Source: Clostridium ragsdalei P11 (GTDB taxonomy: Bacteria; Bacillota; Clostridia; Clostridiales; Clostridiaceae). Taken from it: a stretch of 64,000 bases of DNA. The position numbers and the translations under genes were made by a program. The first letter of the stretch is position 1, and every line of letters starts with the position of its first letter. A model generated the notes under the pieces. It was not told the origin of the DNA. It searched no databases and saw nothing but the letters and a program-made list of their open reading frames with translations. The stretch is from NCBI RefSeq assembly GCF_001675165.1, contig NZ_LROS01000014.1, forward strand, positions 1-64,000. The letters run 5' to 3'. Positions 18,730 to 27,691 of this stretch are shown one piece after another.

Positions 18730-19500
18730 CTACATTTTTAAATCTACCCCACTCTTTTTTTCTCTCAGCATAATCCCTATCAAATCTACTATTTCTGCTC
18801 CAGCCTCCACTGGCGGCGTACCATTTTTGTGTATGTTAGAAACTACTGTTCTCTGAGATTCTGGCTTTAAAGAATTGGATTCATAGGCCATGTATGAACT
18901 CATACTTTCTCCAGTTGCAAGCCCTGGCCTTTCCCCTATCAAAAGTACAGTAACCTTAGCATTTAAAGCTTCACTTATTTTATCCATAGCTGCAACTCTG
19001 CCGTATTTCACAAATATGGGAGTCCCAATAGTATATCCTTTTGCTTTTAATCCATCTAGAATTATAGAATATATATCCTCCAGATTAGCATTTATTGCAT
19101 TCGAACTAAGACCATCTGCTGCTATTATCTGTACATCTATATGATTTTTACAATTATTTTTTATACTTTCCAAAGTTTCTACTGAAAATATTCTTCCTAA
19201 ATCCGGCCTCTTTATATACTGTTCCTTATCCTCTATTAGGGTTTGAACTTTAAAAAATCCCAACCTATCTACAATAGCTTCATCTACATAAGACCAAACC
19301 GCATCCATAGCAACTGCATGATCTGCTCTAAACTTTAAAAGAGTTTCTGTTTTAAATCTATCTCCAACCCTTCCTACACAAATTCTTGCATTGGTAGTTT
19401 TCTTAAGTCTTGTACATATTTCAATATCCTTTGGATTGTCTATGGTAACTCTTTCTGAATAATTTACAGCGGATATATCATTTATAAATTTTTTCTCCAT
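18730..19500 (-). CDS. eutC: Ethanolamine ammonia-lyase small subunit
   Basis: This 256-aa protein is EutC: 'CVGRVGDRFKTETLLKFRADHAVAMDAVWS' is the conserved adenosylcobalamin-lyase small-subunit start (positions about 19300-19390), and 'LLIGERPGLATGESMSSYM' is the family signature. With EutB it converts ethanolamine to acetaldehyde and ammonia using adenosylcobalamin. It lies 11 nt after eutB with its own AGGAG site, so the two are co-translated. Length is normal for Firmicutes. Confidence 0.97.
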   Translation of the reverse strand: MEKKFINDISAVNYSERVTIDNPKDIEICTRLKKTTNARICVGRVGDRFKTETLLKFRADHAVAMDAVWSYVDEAIVDRLGFFKVQTLIEDKEQYIKRPDLGRIFSVETLESIKNNCKNHIDVQIIAADGLSSNAINANLEDIYSIILDGLKAKGYTIGTPIFVKYGRVAAMDKISEALNAKVTVLLIGERPGLATGESMSSYMAYESNSLKPESQRTVVSNIHKNGTPPVEAGAEIVDLIGIMLREKKSGVDLKM

Positions 19501-19511
19501 AATACTCTCTC

Positions 19512-20870
19512 CTAAATCATAAATATAGATGGATCACCAGCTATTTCTGTGAGCCTTCCATTTTTCATTATTCCTAGAGCTTCCATTCTTTCTTCAAATT
19601 CTTTTATAGGATTTTTACGCATAATGTCCCTGATAGAAGCTACATCATGATAGCTGGTAGTTTGATACATAAGCATTACGTCATCTCCTCCAGGTATACC
19701 CATAAAATAAGTACAGTCAGCTGCTGCAAGGAGTAATGCTAAATTTTCCAAATCATTTTGATCTGCTTTCATATGGTTTGTATAACATACATCAACACCC
19801 ATAGGAAGTCCTGTTAACTTACCCATAAAATGATCTTCTAAGCCTGCTCTTATAATTTGTTTTCCATCATATAGATATTCTGGTCCTATGAATCCCACCA
19901 CAGAGTTTACAAGGAATGGATTATATTTTTTTGCAAGACCATAACATCTTGCTTCCATTGTAAGCTGATCTGCTCCATTATGGCCTTCTGAAGAAAGCTC
20001 AGAACCCTGGCCTGTTTCAAAATACATAAAATTAGGACCTTTGGAGCTCTTTTTTTCCTTCATAAGTTCATAAGCTTCATCCATAAGCTTCACACTTATT
20101 CCAAAGCCTTTATTGGATTTTTGTGAACCAGCTATACTCTGGAACATCAGATCCATAGGAACTCCTTTCTTTAAAGCCTCCATTTGCGTTGTTATATGAG
20201 CAAGTACACAATTTTGTGTAGGTATATCCCATTTTATCATGAACTGCTTAAAATTTTTCAAAATCTCTGATATATTATCTATGGTATCTACTACAGGGTT
20301 TAAACCTATTACAGCATCACCTATACCATAGCTTATCCCTTCCATTACAGAAGCCATAATTCCATCTATACTATCTGCTGCATGATTAGGCTGAAGTCTT
20401 GAAGAGACTGTTCCCTTTTCACCAATAGTAGTATTGCAAGTAGCAATATTTCTTATTTTTTTAGAAGCATATACTAAGTCCATATTACTCATAAGCTTAG
20501 TTACACCTGCTATCATCTCAGAAGTTAATCCATCTCTTATTTCTTTTATATCGGCTTCTTCTGATTTTAATATAAATTCTCTAAATTCGCCAACTGTCAT
20601 AGCTTTGATTTTATTATAGGCTTCTTTATCAATCATATCTTGTATTACTCTTGTTACTTCATCCTCCTCATAAGGAACTACAGGATTATTCCTTAATTCC
20701 TCAAGAGTTATTTCAGACAAAACAACCTTTGCTGCAACTCTCTCCGCTGTACTTTTTGCTATGATTCCAGCTAAAGCATCTCCCGATTTTTCTTCATTAG
20801 CTTTTGCCAATACTTCCTTCATATTTTTAAATTCATAAGTTTGCCCAAAAAGTTTAGTTTTTAAAATCAT
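19512..20870 (-). CDS. eutB: Ethanolamine ammonia-lyase large subunit
   Basis: This 452-aa protein is EutB, the catalytic TIM-barrel subunit. It carries 'ATCNTTIGEKGTVSSRLQPNH', 'GIGDAVIGLNPV', 'FETGQGSELSSEGHNGADQ' (shown in part) and 'GIPGGDDVMLMYQTTSYHD', all typical of the family, at full length. Start ATG follows AGGTGAT. A terminator with a dual-hairpin antitermination site precedes it, so expression is set separately from eutA. Confidence 0.97.
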   Translation of the reverse strand: MILKTKLFGQTYEFKNMKEVLAKANEEKSGDALAGIIAKSTAERVAAKVVLSEITLEELRNNPVVPYEEDEVTRVIQDMIDKEAYNKIKAMTVGEFREFILKSEEADIKEIRDGLTSEMIAGVTKLMSNMDLVYASKKIRNIATCNTTIGEKGTVSSRLQPNHAADSIDGIMASVMEGISYGIGDAVIGLNPVVDTIDNISEILKNFKQFMIKWDIPTQNCVLAHITTQMEALKKGVPMDLMFQSIAGSQKSNKGFGISVKLMDEAYELMKEKKSSKGPNFMYFETGQGSELSSEGHNGADQLTMEARCYGLAKKYNPFLVNSVVGFIGPEYLYDGKQIIRAGLEDHFMGKLTGLPMGVDVCYTNHMKADQNDLENLALLLAAADCTYFMGIPGGDDVMLMYQTTSYHDVASIRDIMRKNPIKEFEERMEALGIMKNGRLTEIAGDPSIFMI

Positions 20871-20923
20871 TTAAATCACCTGCTATTTTTATTTTACATG
20901 AAATATGAAATTTCAATTTAACT

Positions 20924-20967
20924 GAAAAGAGGCCTAAACATTTAAATATTTTAAAATGTTTAAGCTC
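20924..20967 (-). terminator. Attenuator terminator between eutA and eutB
   Basis: On the minus strand a stem of about 14 bp (20954-20967 with 20929-20943, one bulge and mismatches) is followed by CTTTTCA. Its 5' arm shares bases with hairpin P2 of the antitermination site, so folding of one should exclude the other. Confidence 0.75.
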
Positions 20968-21041
20968 CATTGCTTCCTTAATATAACATATTAAATTTTA
21001 AAATATGTAGAAATAATTAATCTAAATACTCCATTGTATTT
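20962..21041 (-). promoter_or_regulatory. EutV (ANTAR) dual-hairpin antitermination site, eutA-eutB
   Basis: Minus-strand P1 is AAATAC-AATGGA-GTATTT (21024-21041) and P2 is AAGC-AATGGA-GCTT (20962-20975). Both loops are six bases with A at 1 and G at 4, the rule known for EutV targets. P2 overlaps the 5' arm of the terminator. The P1-P2 gap is 48 nt. Confidence 0.85.
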
Positions 21042-21130
21042 ATTATTATACATATCCTGCTTTTCTGAAGCACATTGACTCATTCTTAATTTTGATGTTG
21101 ATTTGAGTGCTTAACTTTATTGACCTTGGT

Positions 21131-22537
21131 TTAAAAAATTAAAGTTTTTATAACTACTGGAACTATGCTTGATATAGATTTTCCTATGTCCACGTAATCA
21201 CCATTATCAACTTTTATTCCATCTATAGAAATTACATTTTTAGAATCCTTTAATATATTTTCAATAGTTTGTCCTAACGCTTTCGCAAAATCATTCTCTA
21301 CAATTACGATAACAGGATTATTGCTATTCCTTAAACTTTTAACTATTGCTTCTGCTGTATTTTTTATTTGAGTATATGTAGGTGATCTAGGACCTGCAAA
21401 AGCAATTGCTGTAATTGTATTTTCGTATAATTTATTTTTTTTACAAATATCCTTGGAAATACTATCTATATCATCAAAATCAATGCTGCTATCTAATTTT
21501 ATGATAGGAATATTTTTAATAGGTAATATGTCATTATCAAATATTACAGTGCTTCCACTTATACTTATCGAATGACTTCCAGCCCCTATTACTGTTGCTC
21601 TTATTTTTTCTTTAGGCTGTAAGACTTTAATACTGCTTACTTTAAAAGCAGCCTTTATAGAATCTGCTAAAATACAGCCAATATCATAAAATTGAAAAAC
21701 ATCTGAAAAATTCCTTATTTCTTCATTTGAATATATGTATTCAGCTACTCCGCCAGAAAAAGTTACACATTTTACATCTAATCTTTTATGTTTATGACCT
21801 ATAAAGAGTTCTTCACTTTCCTGATCCATTAATTTATTTTCACTAATTTGAACAAATATTTCTGCCAAAGCATCTGTAAACATCTTTAAATCCGAAAATT
21901 TAGGCATCCTTCCAACACATAAATTCAAATTCAAGCCATTAATAAATTTTTTAACTTTATCTGAAATGTAAGTTATGCTGCCTTTTTCATCAAATTCTAT
22001 AAGCTTGCCTCCTATATCTAGTGCAAATAAGTCTAATATTTCACCTTCAGAGAACACTGCCGCATTAGTAGTGCCTCCTCCTATATCAAAATTAATTATT
22101 GATCCTCTTAATTTTTTAGAAATTTCAACTGTACCAGCACCAAAGCCTGCAAACATAGATTCTAAATCTGGACCAGCAGCTGCTACTACAAAATCTCCTG
22201 CAAAATCTGAAAGGGCAGTTAATACCTTCTCTGCATTTTCTTTTCTGGCAGTTTCTCCAGTTATTATTATTGCTCCCATAGATATGTCCTTCTTATTCAT
22301 ATCTGCTGTTATATACTCTTGCTTTACTATTTCTTTTAATTCCTGTAAATTTATTCTTTCTCTATCTGCAAGTGGTGTAAAATATATTTTGCTTTTATAA
22401 ATTATTTCCTTTTCTGCAATTTTAACTTTAGGTATCATAAAAGTCGACGCTGTATTTTCTATTGTTATTTTGCTAAATATAACCTGGGTAGTAGTGGTTC
22501 CAATATCTATTCCTACACTTAAAATTTGATTCTTCAT
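21131..22537 (-). CDS. eutA: Ethanolamine ammonia-lyase reactivating factor
   Basis: This protein of about 468 aa is EutA. It starts with an actin/Hsp70-like phosphate loop ('VGIDIGTTTTQVIFSK') and has 'INFDIGGGTTNAAVF' and 'VTFSGGVAEYIY', typical of the family. EutA exchanges damaged cobalamin from EutBC with ATP. The ATG at 22537 has AAGGTG upstream; an in-frame start 42 nt earlier lies inside the leader terminator tail. It heads the leftward operon eutA-eutB-eutC and is preceded by an ANTAR antitermination site. Confidence 0.95.
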   Translation of the reverse strand: MKNQILSVGIDIGTTTTQVIFSKITIENTASTFMIPKVKIAEKEIIYKSKIYFTPLADRERINLQELKEIVKQEYITADMNKKDISMGAIIITGETARKENAEKVLTALSDFAGDFVVAAAGPDLESMFAGFGAGTVEISKKLRGSIINFDIGGGTTNAAVFSEGEILDLFALDIGGKLIEFDEKGSITYISDKVKKFINGLNLNLCVGRMPKFSDLKMFTDALAEIFVQISENKLMDQESEELFIGHKHKRLDVKCVTFSGGVAEYIYSNEEIRNFSDVFQFYDIGCILADSIKAAFKVSSIKVLQPKEKIRATVIGAGSHSISISGSTVIFDNDILPIKNIPIIKLDSSIDFDDIDSISKDICKKNKLYENTITAIAFAGPRSPTYTQIKNTAEAIVKSLRNSNNPVIVIVENDFAKALGQTIENILKDSKNVISIDGIKVDNGDYVDIGKSISSIVPVVIKTLIF

Positions 22538-22561
22538 TATACACCTTCTTGCACTAATTAA

Positions 22562-22600
22562 TAAAAAAAGCCTAAACATATTTTTTCAATGTTTAGGCTT
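22562..22600 (-). terminator. Leader terminator of eutA
   Basis: AAGCCTAAACAT pairs with ATGTTTAGGCTT across a short loop, followed on the minus strand by seven T. It ends about 25 nt before the eutA start, so it is an attenuator. Confidence 0.9.
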
Positions 22601-22671
22601 CCCTGCCTTTAAAAACTAATATTTAACTTTATGAAGTAATGGTACTAAAATAAATGCTCCTTTGCATTTAT
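22595..22671 (-). promoter_or_regulatory. EutV (ANTAR) dual-hairpin antitermination site, eutA leader
   Basis: Minus-strand P1 is AAATGC-AAAGGA-GCATTT (22652-22669; stem extends to 22650-22671). P2 is AGGC-AGGGAA-GCCT (22595-22608). Both loops have A at 1 and G at 4. P2 uses the first four bases of the terminator 5' arm. The gap is 43 nt. Confidence 0.88.
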
Positions 22672-22784
22672 CTTTAAATTGATATCAGTCTATCATATTA
22701 ATTTACCAATGTAAAGGCATATTTTTTATCAACTTGATATTTTGAAACTTTCTATATGCTAAATAGTTTAATTTTCAATTGTGA

Positions 22785-24179
22785 CTAATTCTTGAAATAA
22801 AATAGTACCTTTGTTCCATTTTCATTTGATTCTATGCTTATATCTCCACTTAACTTGTCTTTTACCATGCTTTTAACAATATGTAATCCCAATCTTTCAC
22901 TTTGAACTAAATTAACATCAAAACCTCTGCCGTTATCCATAAAATATATATTAGAATAAATAGTTCCCTTTTTAATTGTTATTTCGATATTTCCTGTACT
23001 GCGTTCCTTAAAAGCATGCTTCAAAGAATTTTCAATAAGTTCATTCAATACAATGGCTATAGAGGTAGCCTTATCGGAATTTAAAGGAAAACTATCTCCT
23101 GTAAGCTTTATATTAATATTTTTATTACATTGAACAGCATTGTCTCTTACTTTAGATAAGATGGTCTTTATATCTACATCATCAATTCCATTTTGTGACA
23201 GTGCCTCATGAGTAGCTGATATACTTAATATTCTATTTATGCTTTCTTCAAATGCTATTTTTGCTTCTTCATCTTTTATTCTCCTAGACTGAAGCCTTAA
23301 AATACTTGCTATAGTTTGAAGGTTATTTTTGACCCTATGATGTATTTCTCTAATAGCTACAGCCTTCAAAATAATCTCTTTCTCTTTTTGCTTTATATCC
23401 GTTATATCTTTAATTAGCATAATAACGCCATAACTATTATGTGAATTTTTAGTAACTGCATACTTTATGTGCAGTGAAAAACAACTTATATTACTTTCAG
23501 ATTCTATAGGCTTTTTATCTTTTATAATTTCATCAAATTTAGTTTCATTTAAAACTAAATTATGAAATTTTATTCCTACTATTTTATCTTTATAACCAAG
23601 TTTCTTGTATAATTCCTCTGCATAATAATTTGCATAGGTTGCAATACCTTGTTCATCAAATACCACAATAGCATCATTAATTAAGTTATATGGCACAGTA
23701 TTTTCATCTTTTAAACTTATAAGAGTTTCAGTTAACTGCTCTGTAGTTTCCGATAGAATTTCCATATTCCTATTTTTACTCACATCTTCAGTTATATCCT
23801 TTTCCATTATAAGAACTCCTATTATTTTTCCACTATTATTCTTTATAGGAACTGTACTTTGTTTTACCACAATATTCTCTTGAGTTACACCTTTCAAATC
23901 CGTAGTTCCCATACCTGTTTCAAGGGTTCTCAATACTGCAGGTTCATTTTCTCTTAAAGCCAATTGCCCAACTACTGGATTTTTGTATAAAGATGAATAG
24001 TTGGAAGGCTTTGCTTCTGCAACTACAATGGCTGTATCTGAGTTTCTAATTAAACAATCAATAAATATATCTGATTTAGTTAAATCTGATATATTGTTAA
24101 GATGCTTTTCCATGTCTTTTAAGCTATCTATATCTTCTTTAGACAAATCCGTATTCTTCTTACACAATTCATTCAGCAT
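22785..24179 (-). CDS. eutW: Ethanolamine sensor histidine kinase (EutW-type)
   Basis: This protein of about 464 aa has no membrane segment. An N-terminal sensor domain of the EutW/H_kinase_N type (about 1-140) is followed by PAS (about 160-270) and a HisKA_2-type dimerisation domain with 'REIHHRVKNNLQTIASIL', then HATPase_c ('DNGRGFDV', 'GLHIVKSMV'). In Enterococcus, EutW responds to ethanolamine and phosphorylates EutV. The ATG at 24179 has GGAG 8 nt upstream; an ATG at 24203 that overlaps the eutV stop is the alternative. Co-transcribed with eutV. Confidence 0.92.
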   Translation of the reverse strand: MLNELCKKNTDLSKEDIDSLKDMEKHLNNISDLTKSDIFIDCLIRNSDTAIVVAEAKPSNYSSLYKNPVVGQLALRENEPAVLRTLETGMGTTDLKGVTQENIVVKQSTVPIKNNSGKIIGVLIMEKDITEDVSKNRNMEILSETTEQLTETLISLKDENTVPYNLINDAIVVFDEQGIATYANYYAEELYKKLGYKDKIVGIKFHNLVLNETKFDEIIKDKKPIESESNISCFSLHIKYAVTKNSHNSYGVIMLIKDITDIKQKEKEIILKAVAIREIHHRVKNNLQTIASILRLQSRRIKDEEAKIAFEESINRILSISATHEALSQNGIDDVDIKTILSKVRDNAVQCNKNINIKLTGDSFPLNSDKATSIAIVLNELIENSLKHAFKERSTGNIEITIKKGTIYSNIYFMDNGRGFDVNLVQSERLGLHIVKSMVKDKLSGDISIESNENGTKVLFYFKN

Positions 24180-24192
24180 ATCAACATCTCCA

Positions 24193-24786
24193 TTACTTTT
24201 CATTCTTGTTACATCTACTATAATAATTAAGTAAATTTTTTGAAGTACTTAATATAGAACTCTGCTTATCCATACTTAATTTTCTGATTTTCTTATAAGC
24301 ATCTTCTTCTGTTATACTGTATTTTTCCATCAATATTTCTTTAGCTCTGTGTATTATTTTTGTATTTTCTACTTCTTGTTTAACTTCATGAACCTTTTGC
24401 TTAATTTTCTCTATTTCTTTACCTTTTGCAATTGCAATTTCTATTTGAGGAATTAGTGTTCTTTCATCTATAGGTTTTATAATATAACCTATGGCACCAA
24501 TTTTCTTTACCTTATCAATAAATTCTTTTCCGCTGTATGCCGTAAGCATTACTACAGCTTCTGATAAGTTTTCATTTATTATTAATTGGGCTGCTCGTAT
24601 ACCATCTAGTTTTGGCATATTTATATCCATAAGAACCAAATCTGCTTTATTCCTTCTACATAAATCAACTGCTTCAAGACCATCTGCAGCTTCTCCCACT
24701 ACATCATATCCTGAAGAGATTAACATTTCACTAATATCCATTCTAGTAATAGTTTCATCTTCTGCTACAATTATTCTACTTTTCAT
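24193..24786 (-). CDS. eutV: ANTAR-domain response regulator (EutV-type antiterminator)
   Basis: This protein of about 197 aa has a receiver (Glu9/Asp10, phosphoacceptor Asp54, 'KPIDE') , a coiled-coil linker and a C-terminal ANTAR RNA-binding domain ('HRAKEILMEKYSITEEDAY', 'IRKLSMDKQ'). Phosphorylated EutV dimers bind dual hairpins in leader RNAs and block terminator formation. Three matching sites lie in this window. AGGAGG precedes ATG 24786. Its own leader shows no such site. Confidence 0.95.
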   Translation of the reverse strand: MKSRIIVAEDETITRMDISEMLISSGYDVVGEAADGLEAVDLCRRNKADLVLMDINMPKLDGIRAAQLIINENLSEAVVMLTAYSGKEFIDKVKKIGAIGYIIKPIDERTLIPQIEIAIAKGKEIEKIKQKVHEVKQEVENTKIIHRAKEILMEKYSITEEDAYKKIRKLSMDKQSSILSTSKNLLNYYSRCNKNEK

Positions 24787-25109
24787 TCTTTGTATCCTCC
24801 TAATTAAATAGCGCTGCCACAAATTAACAATTTAATAATTAATGCATATCTTAAATGTAATTTTATCATAAATAATCAGAATTTTGTTTAAATCAAATAC
24901 TTTTTCTAATAATCATCAGATATATTAATAAAATTATTCTAATATTCTAAAAATTTAAATTAAAACTTTTAGATTTTTAATTTTTCTTATGATATATAAT
25001 AGTTTGTAATACTATTTATTACAAAAAAGCATTATAAAATATCAATTTAATAAAAATATCCCATTTACATCGATAAATTAATATGATAGAATAATATCAA
25101 TTTAATAGT

Positions 25110-25184
25110 AAATGCAAAGGCGCATTTGCTTTATTATCATTACTATATAAAGTTGAATATTAGTTTTTGAAAGCACAGGAGCTT
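25110..25184 (+). promoter_or_regulatory. EutV (ANTAR) dual-hairpin antitermination site, acetamidase leader
   Basis: P1 is AAATGC-AAAGGC-GCATTT (25110-25127) and P2 is AAGC-ACAGGA-GCTT (25171-25184). Both loops have A at 1 and G at 4. P2 overlaps the 5' arm of the terminator at 25178-25217. The gap is 43 nt, the same as in the eutA leader. Confidence 0.88.
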
Positions 25185-25217
25185 AAACATTCAAGAAATA
25201 TGTTTAAGCTCCTTTTT
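25178..25217 (+). terminator. Leader terminator of the acetamidase operon
   Basis: GGAGCTTAAACAT pairs perfectly with ATGTTTAAGCTCC, followed by five T. It lies about 80 nt before the first gene, so it acts as an attenuator. Confidence 0.9.
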
Positions 25218-25295
25218 ATTTATTAGCTATAAATTTAAAATTCAACTTATTTTATCTTAAATTTTTTAAATTTTTATTATGAAAGGATGTATAAA

Positions 25296-26186
25296 ATGAA
25301 AATTATTGACAAACCAATTTATGAATTTTCAAAGAAAAACTTACCACTTGCAAATGCAGACCCTGGAGAATTATTATTATTCAAAAGTATGGATTGCTTC
25401 TCAAATCAAATTAAAGCAGAAAAAGATCTAGTACTTTATATGGATTATTCCATTGCAAATCCAGCTGCTGGGCCTGTATATATTAATGGTGCTGAAGTAG
25501 GTGACGTATTAGTTGTAGACATTTTAGATATTAAAGTGGCAAATCAAGGTGTAATTTGCACCTCCCGCGGCTGCGGACCTTTATGTGATGATATGGAAGA
25601 CCGTACAAAGGTTGTGAAAATTGATAACAATGTTGCTGAATTTAACAATGTTAAATTTCACATTGATCCAATGATTGGTGTAATTGGAACTGCTCCTTCA
25701 GGTGAAGCTGTAGGCAATGGATTTCCTGGAAACCACGGTGGCAATATGGACAGTAAATTAATTAAGAAAGGATCTAGAGTATACTTTCCTGTAAGAACAC
25801 CTGGGGCATTACTTCAAATGGGCGATATACATGCAGTAATGGGTGATGCTGAACTCTGCGGAACAGGCATAGAAGTGGAAGGCGAAATTCTTGTAAAAAC
25901 TTCCATCATTAAAAATTTTGAATTAAACTGGCCTGTAACGGAAACACAGAATCATTGGTATGTAAATGCAAGTGATCATGATTATGAAAAGGCTGTAAAA
26001 TATGCATCAAAGGAAATGCAGCGTCTTATGGTAAATGCATATGGTTGGGACAAGACCGATGTATATTTATATCTTTCTGTACAGGGAAATGTGGAAATTA
26101 ATCAAGCTTGCAAACCATGTCATGTAGAACTAATTTTAAGAATATCAATTCCAAAGCTCCCTGACATGAATCCATTGATTAGATAA
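25296..26186 (+). CDS. Acetamidase/formamidase family protein
   Basis: This protein of about 296 aa belongs to the FmdA/AmdA family of amide hydrolases. It shows 'GPVYINGAEVGDVLVVDI', 'GVIGTAPSGEAVGNGFPGNHGGNMD' (25680-25755) and 'MGDIHAVMGDAELCGTGIE', typical of the family. Such enzymes release ammonia or an amine from short-chain amides. The ATG at 25296 has AAGGA 8 nt upstream; an ATG at 25287 overlaps that site. It is the first gene of a two-gene operon with a permease. Its leader carries a EutV antitermination site, which ties it to ethanolamine metabolism. Confidence 0.92.
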   Translation: MKIIDKPIYEFSKKNLPLANADPGELLLFKSMDCFSNQIKAEKDLVLYMDYSIANPAAGPVYINGAEVGDVLVVDILDIKVANQGVICTSRGCGPLCDDMEDRTKVVKIDNNVAEFNNVKFHIDPMIGVIGTAPSGEAVGNGFPGNHGGNMDSKLIKKGSRVYFPVRTPGALLQMGDIHAVMGDAELCGTGIEVEGEILVKTSIIKNFELNWPVTETQNHWYVNASDHDYEKAVKYASKEMQRLMVNAYGWDKTDVYLYLSVQGNVEINQACKPCHVELILRISIPKLPDMNPLIR

Positions 26187-26254
26187 AAATAATTATGAAT
26201 GCAAAAGAAAAATCTCATAGATACAATTTTATTGATTAAAAGGAGGAATTTTTC

Positions 26255-27631
26255 ATGAGTGATCAACAAAAGAGTACTGATACTGGTGTTGAACAATTCG
26301 GATACAAACAGGAATTGCACCGTACACTTAGACTAAAAGATCTTGTTATTTATGGTATGTTATTTATGGTTATTATAGCTCCAATGTCCATTTTTGGAGA
26401 AATTCAAGTTGCTAGTGGTGGTATGACACCTCTTGTATATTTAATAGGAATTATTGCTATCGCTTTTACCGCATTTTGCTATATGCAGATGAGTTCACGT
26501 TTTCCAGTTGCAGGATCAGTATATGCCTATGTCCAAAGAGGAATTAATCCCCATGTGGGTTTTGTTGCTGGATGGCTGATTCTATTAGACTATATTTTTA
26601 TACCATCTCTACTCTATTCCCTAGTAGCAGCTTGGTGTGTTGAATTAGTTCCTTCAATTCCTTTTTTCGCATGGATTGCTATTTTTGTAGTAATTAATAC
26701 TACTATCAATGTTAGAGGAATTGAATCTACTGCAAAAGCTGACTGGATAATGTTTATTATAGAAATTGGTACCTTATTATTTTTTATAATACTTGGACTG
26801 AAGTTTGTTTTCAATGGTGGTGGAACAGGAGGACTTTCTATTAATCCATTCTATCAACCTGGTAAGATTAATCCTGGATTTATTGCATCTGCTACTTCTA
26901 TTGCCTGTTTATCTTTCCTAGGTTTTGATGGAATCAGCACTCTGGCAGAGGAAACTATAAATCCCAAAAAAACAGTTGGAAAAGGAATTCTAATATCATT
27001 GATCGCAATAGGTGTAGTATTTATTCTACAAACTTATGTGGCTGCTTTAATTTTGCCAAATTGGCAAGCTACTGACAAAAGTACAGGCTTTTTTGATGCA
27101 GCTGCACTTGCTGGAGGTCAAGCCTTTAAGATTGCACTTCTTGTAGTAAATATTTTAGCAGTAGGTATTGCAAATACAATGGCTGCACAGACTGCAACTG
27201 CTCGTATGCTTTTTAGTATGTCACGAGATGGTCTTATTCCTAAGATATTCTCTAAAATACATCCAAAATTTAAGACTCCATATGTAGGTGCTATCATTAT
27301 TGGTATTTTTTCTTTTATAGTTCCAATAATCTTATCAGTATCTCAATTAGTAAGATTGGTTAACTTCGGAGCATTGTCCTCTTTTGTTATGTTAAACTTT
27401 GCTGTATTCCTGTTCTTCTTCATAAAAGAGAAAAATAGAGGTTTCGGTGCTTTTATTAAATATTTAGTTTGCCCTTGGTGCGGTATCGCAATCCTGATAT
27501 TTGTATTTACAGGCTTTGAGAAGCTTACTTATATCATTGGTATTACATGGTTAATCATCGGATTAATCATCGGATATGTAAAATCAAATGGTTATAAAAA
27601 TGTTCCTGAAGCTTTCAAAAATCTTTACTAA
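26255..27631 (+). CDS. APC-superfamily permease
   Basis: This 458-aa protein has about 12 transmembrane helices and APC signatures: 'MLFMVIIAPMSIFGEIQVASGG' region, 'SSRFPVAGSVYAYVQRG', 'SFLGFDGISTLAEE' and 'TARMLFSMSRDGLIPKIFSKI'. It resembles amino-acid and amine importers such as PuuP-type carriers. AGGAGG precedes the ATG. Lying 68 bp after the acetamidase gene under a EutV-controlled leader, it may import ethanolamine, or an amide that the enzyme then cleaves. That is inference from context. Confidence 0.9.
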   Translation: MSDQQKSTDTGVEQFGYKQELHRTLRLKDLVIYGMLFMVIIAPMSIFGEIQVASGGMTPLVYLIGIIAIAFTAFCYMQMSSRFPVAGSVYAYVQRGINPHVGFVAGWLILLDYIFIPSLLYSLVAAWCVELVPSIPFFAWIAIFVVINTTINVRGIESTAKADWIMFIIEIGTLLFFIILGLKFVFNGGGTGGLSINPFYQPGKINPGFIASATSIACLSFLGFDGISTLAEETINPKKTVGKGILISLIAIGVVFILQTYVAALILPNWQATDKSTGFFDAAALAGGQAFKIALLVVNILAVGIANTMAAQTATARMLFSMSRDGLIPKIFSKIHPKFKTPYVGAIIIGIFSFIVPIILSVSQLVRLVNFGALSSFVMLNFAVFLFFFIKEKNRGFGAFIKYLVCPWCGIAILIFVFTGFEKLTYIIGITWLIIGLIIGYVKSNGYKNVPEAFKNLY

Positions 27632-27648
27632 TTTATACATCAATAAAG

Positions 27649-27687
27649 TCAGTATCATCTGTTCAACGGGTGGTACTGAATTTTTTT
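27649..27687 (+). terminator. Intrinsic terminator
   Basis: TCAGTATC pairs with GGTACTGA (one wobble) and is followed by seven T. It ends the acetamidase-permease operon. Confidence 0.75.
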
Positions 27688-27691
27688 AATT

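Larger units (their letters stand above)
24787..25295. other. Divergent control region, eutVW and acetamidase operon
   Basis: About 510 bp of AT-rich DNA. The left part must hold the eutV promoter; the right part (25110-25217) is the attenuated leader of the acetamidase operon. No coding frame is convincing. Confidence 0.6.
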
